From assembly GCF_042433515.1 (NCBI RefSeq), contig NZ_JBHLVH010000015.1, forward strand, positions 1 to 46,916: a DNA stretch of 46,916 nucleotides, given 5' to 3'. This document shows, one piece after another, positions 42,087 through 46,916 of this stretch; the first letter of the stretch is position 1, and each line of letters begins with the position of its first letter. The stretch is from Kytococcus schroeteri. GTDB taxonomy: Bacteria > Actinomycetota > Actinomycetes > Actinomycetales > Dermatophilaceae. Below the pieces are notes generated by a model that was given only the letters and a program-made list of their open reading frames with translations, ran no database searches and had not been told where the DNA came from. Position numbers and translations under genes: made by a program.

Positions 42087-43190
42087 GTGCGCATCGTCCG
42101 CATCGCCAACTTCGTGGCCCCCAACTCGGGGGGCATCCGCACCGCCCTGCGCCACTGGGGCGAGGAGTACCGCGCGCGCGGCCACGAGGTGCACCTGGTG
42201 ATCCCCGAGCCCGGTGAGCCCCACGAGCTGCAGAGCCAGGGCCACGTCCACCACCTGCCGGCCACGCCGACCGGCGCCGGCTACTCCCTGATGTGGGCGC
42301 GCCGTCCCGTGGCGCGTCTGCTCACCGAGCTGGCCCCCGACCGCCTCGAGGTGCACGACCGCGCCACGCTGCGCTGGCTGGGCCCGTGGGCGCGCCGCCA
42401 CGGCATCCCCACGATGATGCTGAGCCACGAGAACATGACCGGCATCCTCGTGCGCCGCCTGCACTCCCCGCAGGGTCTGGCCGAGCGGACCGCGGACTTC
42501 ATCAACCGCAAGTCCGCCAAGGACTACGACCGCATCGTGTGCCCGAGCCACTACGCGGCCGCAGAGTGGCGCCGCTTCGGGGCCGATGCGCGCGTGGTGA
42601 CCCTGGGCGTGGACCTCGAGTCCTTCCAGCCGCCGGCCGAGCGCTCCCCGCTCACCCCGGACGGGCGCGAGCGGCCCGAGGGACAGGTGCAGATCGTGCA
42701 CTGCGGGCGCCTCTCCCCGGAGAAGAACCCCGGCCTGACCCTCGGCGCCCTGCGCGAGCTGGTGGACCGCGGCGTGGACGCCCACCTCACGGTGCTGGGG
42801 CACGGCCCGATGCGTGAGGAGCTCATGGAGTCCTCCGCCGACCTGCCCGTCACCTTCCACGAGTACATCTCCGGACGGCAGGCCCTGGCCGAGGTGCTGG
42901 GCCGCGCGGACCTGGCCATCTCCCCCGGTCCGGTGGAGACCTTCGGCCTGGCGGCCCTCGAGGCCCTGGCGTGCGGGGTGCCCGTGGTGTGCCCCGACGA
43001 GGGGGCGCTCTCCGAGGTGGTCGGCCCCGCCGGCGCCGTGGCCCCTTCCCGGCCGGAGGCCTTCGCCGACGCCGCCCTGGACGTCCTGGGCCGCGGTGAC
43101 CTCACGGACGTGGCGCGCACACAGGCCGAGCGCTTCAACTGGGAGGACTCCACGAGCCAGATGCTGGCCATCCACGCCGAGCTGGGCTGA
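42087..43190 (+). CDS. GT4-family glycosyltransferase
   Basis: A GT-B fold transferase of 367 aa using a nucleotide sugar. The N domain opens with RIVRIANFVAPNSGGIRTAL, the glycine-rich acceptor loop. The C domain has VHCGRLSPEKNPGL and the EX7E-like donor motif in SPGPVETFGLAALEALACGVPVV. Substrates could be phosphatidylinositol, mycothiol precursors or wall glycans; none can be chosen. The GTG start has GGAGG 11 nt upstream. TAGTCT (42045-42050) is a likely -10. It stands alone between two tRNA genes, followed by a GC-only hairpin and the assembly gap. Confidence 0.88.
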   Translation: MRIVRIANFVAPNSGGIRTALRHWGEEYRARGHEVHLVIPEPGEPHELQSQGHVHHLPATPTGAGYSLMWARRPVARLLTELAPDRLEVHDRATLRWLGPWARRHGIPTMMLSHENMTGILVRRLHSPQGLAERTADFINRKSAKDYDRIVCPSHYAAAEWRRFGADARVVTLGVDLESFQPPAERSPLTPDGRERPEGQVQIVHCGRLSPEKNPGLTLGALRELVDRGVDAHLTVLGHGPMREELMESSADLPVTFHEYISGRQALAEVLGRADLAISPGPVETFGLAALEALACGVPVVCPDEGALSEVVGPAGAVAPSRPEAFADAALDVLGRGDLTDVARTQAERFNWEDSTSQMLAIHAELG

Positions 43191-43203
43191 GGACGGCCGC
43201 GTC

Positions 43204-43224
43204 GCCCGGGCCCGCGGCCCGGGC
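43204..43224 (+). terminator. GC-only hairpin at the edge of the assembly gap
   Basis: GCCCGGGCC (43204-43212), CGC, GGCCCGGGC (43216-43224) is a perfect 9-bp stem made only of G and C. It lies 13 bp after the glycosyltransferase stop. The Ns begin at the next base. Confidence 0.5.
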
Positions 43225-43242
43225 NNNNNNNNNNNNNNNNNN
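43225..43242. other. Assembly gap (18 Ns)
   Basis: Unknown bases. The true length may differ from 18. No gene is interrupted. Confidence 0.99.
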
Positions 43243-43260
43243 CCACTCCCCCGGTACGCC

Positions 43261-43296
43261 AGAAGGGCCGGTCACCTCGCGGTGACCGGCCCTTCT
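43261..43296. terminator. Bidirectional terminator beside tRNA-Asn
   Basis: A perfect 16-bp stem (43261-43276 with 43281-43296) and a TCGC tetraloop. On the plus strand the 3' arm ends CTTCT. It can end the glycosyltransferase transcript and the dnaG/tRNA-Asn transcript. Confidence 0.75.
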
Positions 43297-43303
43297 CCGT
43301 GTG

Positions 43304-43376
43304 CTCCCCCGGTTGGACTCGAACCAACAACCCTCCGGTTAACAGCCGAATGCTCTGCCAATTGAGCTACAGGGGA
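43304..43376 (-). tRNA. tRNA-Asn (anticodon GTT)
   Basis: A 73-nt cloverleaf. Acceptor TCCCCTG pairs with CGGGGGA. The anticodon stem TTCGG/CCGGA encloses CTGTTAA, giving GTT. The T arm is GTTGG-TTCGAGT-CCAAC. The discriminator is G; CCA is not encoded. It lies 58 bp downstream of dnaG on the same strand. Confidence 0.96.
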
Positions 43377-43434
43377 TCGCTTCAACAGCGGCGTGAACCA
43401 TAACACCACTGCCGCGTTGGGTCCAATCGCGCCC

Positions 43435-45363
43435 CTACCGGGAGGCCCGCAGGTGCTGCAGCTCCCGCTGCCACCCCTGCAGCCGCAGCCCGATCTCCCG
43501 CTGACGCTCCGGCTCGGCGGACCCCAGGCGCTGCAGCTCCCCCATCGCGTCGGCGATGCGACGGTTGAGCTCGATGATGCGCAACCGTGCCACGAGCCCC
43601 TCGGCGTACCCCGGGGCCGGCTGCCCGTTGACCATGCGCACCGGCAGCCCGGCCACGGCCAGCTCGCCCACGAGGTCGTGGACGCGCGGGTCGGCGGCAT
43701 CGCGCACCTGCTGCACCCAGGCGGTGTGCGAGAGGGTCACCGCCCGCTCGATGCCACCGGCCTGCACCACCGCCGCGTGCACGAGCCCCAGGGCGGGCGC
43801 CGTGAACGCCGTGGTCGACAGCGCCGAGTGCTCGGTGCCGGTGATGGCCCCGGGGTACTGCAGCACCATCTGCAGCATCTGCCGCTCGGCCACGTGGTCC
43901 GGGTTGCGCGGGTCCACCGGGGGCAGCGGCGGCGGCCCGGCCGGGGCGGCCTGTTCCGGGGCGCTCGAGGACTCGGGCCCGGTCTGCACGGGGCGCGTCG
44001 CGGCCCGCAGACCGCCGGAGGCGCGCGAGGACCGGGCAGCGGTCACCTCGCGCCCCAGGGAGTCCACGTCCACCCCGATCCACCCCGAGACGGTGCGCGT
44101 GTACTCCGGCTGCAGGGAGCGGTCGCGGATGCCGGCGATGATGGGCGCGGCCACCCGCATCGCACCCACGCGCCCCTCGGGCGTGTTCAGGTCGTAACGC
44201 GCGATGGAGGTGCGCACGGCGAACTCGAACATCGGCACCGCGTCCTCCACCAGCGCGCGCACCGCCTGCGATCCGCGCTGCTGGCGCAGGTCGTTGGGGT
44301 CCAGCCCGTCGGGGGCCACTGCCACGAAGGACTGGCTGGCCCACGCCTGGTCGGCCTCGAAGGCCTTCATGGCGGCCTTCTGCCCGGCGGCGTCGCCGTC
44401 GAAGGTGAAGACCACCTTGGCCGGGGCCTGGTTCGCCTCGTCGCGCAGGATGCGGCGCAGCACCTTGATGTGCTCGGCACCGAAGGCCGTGCCGCAGGTG
44501 GCCACGGCCACCTCCACGCCCGAGAGGTGCGCGGCCATCACGTCGGTGTACCCCTCCACCACCACGGCGGTGCGCTGCTGGGCCATCGCCTTCTTGGCCA
44601 GGTCGAGCCCGTAGAGCACCTGGTTCTTGGTGTAGATCGGCGTCTCGCTGGTGTTGAGGTACTTGGCGGCAATGCGGTCGTCCTCGAAGATGCGGCGCGC
44701 CCCGAAGCCCACCGTGTCGCCGGTGATGTCGCGGATGGGCCACATGACGCGGCCGCGGAAGCGGTCGTACATGCCACGGCCACCGCGGCCCACGAGGCCA
44801 GCGGTCACGAGCTCGTCGTCGGTGAACCCCCCGGCCCGCAGGTGCTGGTACAGCGCGGTGCCGCCCCGGGGGGCGAAGCCCACCCCGAAGTGCGCCGCCT
44901 CGGTGGACCCGAAGCCCTTGCCCCGCAGGAAGTCCCGGCCCGGGCGGGCGTCCTGGGTGGAGAGCAGCTGCTGGTGGTAGAACTCCTCGGCCGCCCGGTG
45001 GGCCTCCACGAGCCGGGCCCGTCGCCCCAGTCCGCCCTCGCGGCGGGGCCCCCTGCCCTCCTCGTAGCGCAGCTCCATGCCCAGCCGCCCGGCCAGCCGC
45101 TCCACCGCCTCGGCGAAGGAGAGGTGGTCGATCTTCATGACGAACTCGATGACGTCGCCGCCCTCGCCGCAGCCGAAGCAGTGCCAGTGCCCCACCGCCG
45201 GGCGCACCTGGAAGGAGGGGGTCTTCTCGTCGTGGAAGGGGCACAGGCCCTTGAGCGAGCCCACCCCGGCCACGCGCAGGGTCACGTGCTCGCGCACCAC
45301 CTCGTCCAGCGCCGTCCGCTCCTTGACGGCCTGGATGTCCTCCGGCTTGATGAGTCCTGCCAC
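43435..45363 (-). CDS. dnaG: DNA primase
   Basis: Makes RNA primers for chromosome replication. 642 aa. The zinc ribbon is Cys41, His44, Cys62 and Cys65 (CPFHDEKTPSF ... HWHCFGCGEGGD). The TOPRIM domain at about 260-345 has VVEGYTDVMAAH and FTFDGDAAGQKA. A Pro/Ala-rich linker near 440-490 leads to the C-terminal helicase-binding region. The GTG start (VAGLIKPEDIQAVKE) has GAGGGG upstream and lies 10 bp after the dgt stop. The dgt-dnaG order is conserved in actinobacteria. Confidence 0.96.
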   Translation of the reverse strand: MAGLIKPEDIQAVKERTALDEVVREHVTLRVAGVGSLKGLCPFHDEKTPSFQVRPAVGHWHCFGCGEGGDVIEFVMKIDHLSFAEAVERLAGRLGMELRYEEGRGPRREGGLGRRARLVEAHRAAEEFYHQQLLSTQDARPGRDFLRGKGFGSTEAAHFGVGFAPRGGTALYQHLRAGGFTDDELVTAGLVGRGGRGMYDRFRGRVMWPIRDITGDTVGFGARRIFEDDRIAAKYLNTSETPIYTKNQVLYGLDLAKKAMAQQRTAVVVEGYTDVMAAHLSGVEVAVATCGTAFGAEHIKVLRRILRDEANQAPAKVVFTFDGDAAGQKAAMKAFEADQAWASQSFVAVAPDGLDPNDLRQQRGSQAVRALVEDAVPMFEFAVRTSIARYDLNTPEGRVGAMRVAAPIIAGIRDRSLQPEYTRTVSGWIGVDVDSLGREVTAARSSRASGGLRAATRPVQTGPESSSAPEQAAPAGPPPLPPVDPRNPDHVAERQMLQMVLQYPGAITGTEHSALSTTAFTAPALGLVHAAVVQAGGIERAVTLSHTAWVQQVRDAADPRVHDLVGELAVAGLPVRMVNGQPAPGYAEGLVARLRIIELNRRIADAMGELQRLGSAEPERQREIGLRLQGWQRELQHLRASR

Positions 45364-45373
45364 GTCCCTCCCC

Positions 45374-46699
45374 TCAGTGCCCGTGGTGGGTGCACCAGCG
45401 GTGGTGCTCCACCCACGCCCGGCCGTCGGACAGCGAGGCCACCTGGTCCACCACCGCCCGCCGGGCCGCCGCGTCGTCGCCGGCCTCCTCGGCCACGCGG
45501 CGGTCCTCCAGGTACTGCGGGTCCATCCGCTCGGGGTGCCGCTCCCACATCGCCACGAGGGCCTGCAGGGCCTCACGCTGCCGCTCCATGAGCTCCAGCC
45601 GGTGCTCGGTGTTCATCATGTAGGTGTACGCCACCGCCTTGAGCATGGCGATCTCGGCCACCACCTCGCTGGGGACGACCAGGTCGGCGTCGAAGCGGGT
45701 CAGGGTGGCCTGTGGATGACGCTCACGGGTGGCGTCGGTCACGGACTGGGCGAAGTGCCCGATGAGGGTGCTCGTCATGTCCTTGAGCCGCGCCAGCGAG
45801 CGCCGGGTGCCGTCGTAGGACTCCGGCACCACGCCCGAGGAGGTGAGCCGCTCCATCGCCCCCACCAACGCCGATGCGGGCAGGTCCCGGGCGTAGGTGC
45901 GCGCGGCGTTGGCGGCCACCGCGGCCACCTCGGCGGGGTCGCGCAGGGCCCGCACGTCCAGGTGGCCCGAGGTGATGGCGTCCTCCACGTCGTGCACGGA
46001 GTAGGCCACGTCGTCGGCCAGGTCCATCACCTGGGCCTCCACGCACCGGCGCCCCTGCTCGGGCGACCCACGGCGGATCCACGCGAAGACCTCGGCGTCG
46101 TCGGCGTAGGCGTTGTACTTGGGGGTGCCCGTCGGCCCCTCGCCCCGCAGCCAGGGGTACTTCACCACCGCGTCCAGGGTGGCGCGCGTGAGGTTGAGGC
46201 CCACGCTGCGTCCGTCGGCGCGGAAGCGCTTGGCCTCCAGCCGAGTGAGCAGCCGCAGCGACTGGGCGTTGCCCTCGAAGCCGCCGATGTCGTGCGCCAC
46301 GTCCGCGAGCGCGTCCTCGCCGTTGTGCCCGAAGGGCGGGTGGCCCAGGTCGTGGGCCAGGCAGGCGGCGTCGACGACGTCCGGGTTGCAGCCGAGCGAG
46401 ACGGCCATCTCGCGGCCGATCTGCGCCACCTCGAGGCTGTGGGTGAGACGGTTGCGGACCACGTCGTCCATCCCCGACTGCATCACCTGCGTCTTGGCCG
46501 AGAGACGTCGCAGGGCCGCCGCGTGGATGATGCGGCCGCGGTCCCGCGCGAAGTCGTCTCGGTCGGCGCGCTTGCGGGCCGGGTCCTCTGACTCCCAGCG
46601 CTCCCGGTCGTGGGCCGAGTAGGCCTCCACGGGGGCCACCCCCGCGGGGGCGTCGGTGCGGGGCGGGACCCATCGGGAGGCATCGGGCGTCGGCATCAC
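45374..46699 (-). CDS. dgt: Deoxyguanosinetriphosphate triphosphohydrolase-like protein
   Basis: HD-domain dNTPase, 441 aa, that releases triphosphate from dGTP and so affects the nucleotide pool beside primase. The HD metal site is NRLTHSLEVAQIGRE plus CLAHDLGHPPFGHNGE, with a later Asp in VMDLADDVAYSVHD. Two adjacent starts are possible, GTG 46699 and ATG 46696. I chose GTG because TACCGT lies exactly 7 nt before it, fitting a leaderless transcript; there is no proper Shine-Dalgarno. First gene of dgt-dnaG. Confidence 0.93.
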   Translation of the reverse strand: MMPTPDASRWVPPRTDAPAGVAPVEAYSAHDRERWESEDPARKRADRDDFARDRGRIIHAAALRRLSAKTQVMQSGMDDVVRNRLTHSLEVAQIGREMAVSLGCNPDVVDAACLAHDLGHPPFGHNGEDALADVAHDIGGFEGNAQSLRLLTRLEAKRFRADGRSVGLNLTRATLDAVVKYPWLRGEGPTGTPKYNAYADDAEVFAWIRRGSPEQGRRCVEAQVMDLADDVAYSVHDVEDAITSGHLDVRALRDPAEVAAVAANAARTYARDLPASALVGAMERLTSSGVVPESYDGTRRSLARLKDMTSTLIGHFAQSVTDATRERHPQATLTRFDADLVVPSEVVAEIAMLKAVAYTYMMNTEHRLELMERQREALQALVAMWERHPERMDPQYLEDRRVAEEAGDDAAARRAVVDQVASLSDGRAWVEHHRWCTHHGH

Positions 46700-46712
46700 C
46701 CTGCGAACGGTA
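46700..46712 (-). promoter_or_regulatory. Candidate -10 box for leaderless dgt-dnaG
   Basis: TACCGT (46712-46707), 7 nt, then GTG 46699. Confidence 0.45.
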
Positions 46713-46843
46713 GCCGGTGGCCCCGACACCACGTGCTGCGGTGCGCCCCCCGCCCCGCAGGTCGTCGGAGCTGGGTGCGACACTCCGTGGGCACACACCG
46801 TCGTGCCGCGCCCGGCAGGGCGCCCGCAGCAGAAAGGGGACCC

Positions 46844-46885
46844 ATGTCCGGCTCTTCGGAGTTGAGCGTGGGTGCTTGGGGGTAG
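46844..46885 (+). CDS. Possible 13-residue peptide
   Basis: ATG to TAG encoding MSGSSELSVGAWG, with AAAGGGGA 4-5 nt upstream, a better ribosome binding site than many genes here have. It could be a leader peptide for a gene beyond the window edge, or the start of a gene with a frameshift. Third positions are mixed, so coding is not well supported. Confidence 0.25.
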   Translation: MSGSSELSVGAWG

Positions 46886-46916
46886 GGGTCGAGGTCCCGG
46901 GCATGATCTGAGGACT

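Noticed and set aside
1..46916. A mobile element, prophage, CRISPR or defence system
   Set aside because: No transposase, integrase, phage structural gene, regular spaced repeats or defence gene was found.

Overview
The window is about 47 kb of very GC-rich chromosome from an actinobacterium, most likely an order-Micrococcales organism. Evidence: genes with near-saturated G/C third positions; the actinobacterial families DUF3052, DUF3145, GlnA2-GlnE, polyphosphate glucokinase and the RNase H-phosphatase fusion; a type II fatty-acid operon preceded by a PucR-type FasR regulator; and apparently leaderless starts. A Kytococcus/Dermatophilaceae-like genome is my guess from gene order and signs of amino-acid auxotrophy; it is not proven. 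A run of 18 Ns at 43225-43242 shows this is a scaffolded draft. It is ordinary chromosome: I see no CRISPR array, prophage, insertion sequence or defence island.

Layout. 0.25-11.7 kb (almost all minus): tyrS, argH, argR, a divergent DUF418 membrane protein, an SDR oxidoreductase, pheT, pheS, a SpoU-type RNA methyltransferase, and rplT, rpmI and infC. 11.7-18.1 kb (minus): a HisA-SseB fusion, an unknown gene, glnE and glnA2. 18.2-23.1 kb (minus): a secreted M6 metalloprotease with three CWB2 wall-binding repeats, an M20 peptidase and a 72-aa protein. 23.4-25.4 kb (plus): map, ppgK and the RNase P RNA. 25.5-29.7 kb (minus): an RNB exonuclease, the RNase H-phosphatase, a NIF3-like protein, tRNA-Val and DUF3052. 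29.9-32.7 kb: aceE. 32.7-40.8 kb: a phosphodiesterase, then fasR-fabD-fabH-acpP-fabF-accD. 40.9-46.9 kb: DUF3145, a 58-aa membrane protein, a CAT-anticodon tRNA, a GT4 glycosyltransferase, tRNA-Asn, dnaG and dgt.

How the genes work together. The window is mostly housekeeping: aminoacyl-tRNA synthetases, ribosomal proteins and IF3, nitrogen control (GlnE/GlnA2), pyruvate dehydrogenase E1 feeding acetyl-CoA to the FAS-II operon, and replication (primase, dGTPase). Two amino-acid loci look eroded. Only argR-argH remains where related genomes carry a full arginine cluster, and the HisA domain has lost residues expected for catalysis and is fused to SseB. Together they suggest amino-acid auxotrophy.

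Most worth a second look: the degenerate HisA-SseB fusion; a FabD with an extra C-terminal biotinyl/lipoyl-like domain lacking the modified lysine; infC starting at AUC behind a leader of about 250 nt with a terminator-like hairpin; at least six genes with a TANNNT -10 box exactly 7 nt before the start codon; a start codon 1 nt after the 3' end of tRNA-Val; and a perfect palindrome ahead of fabD that may be the FasR operator.
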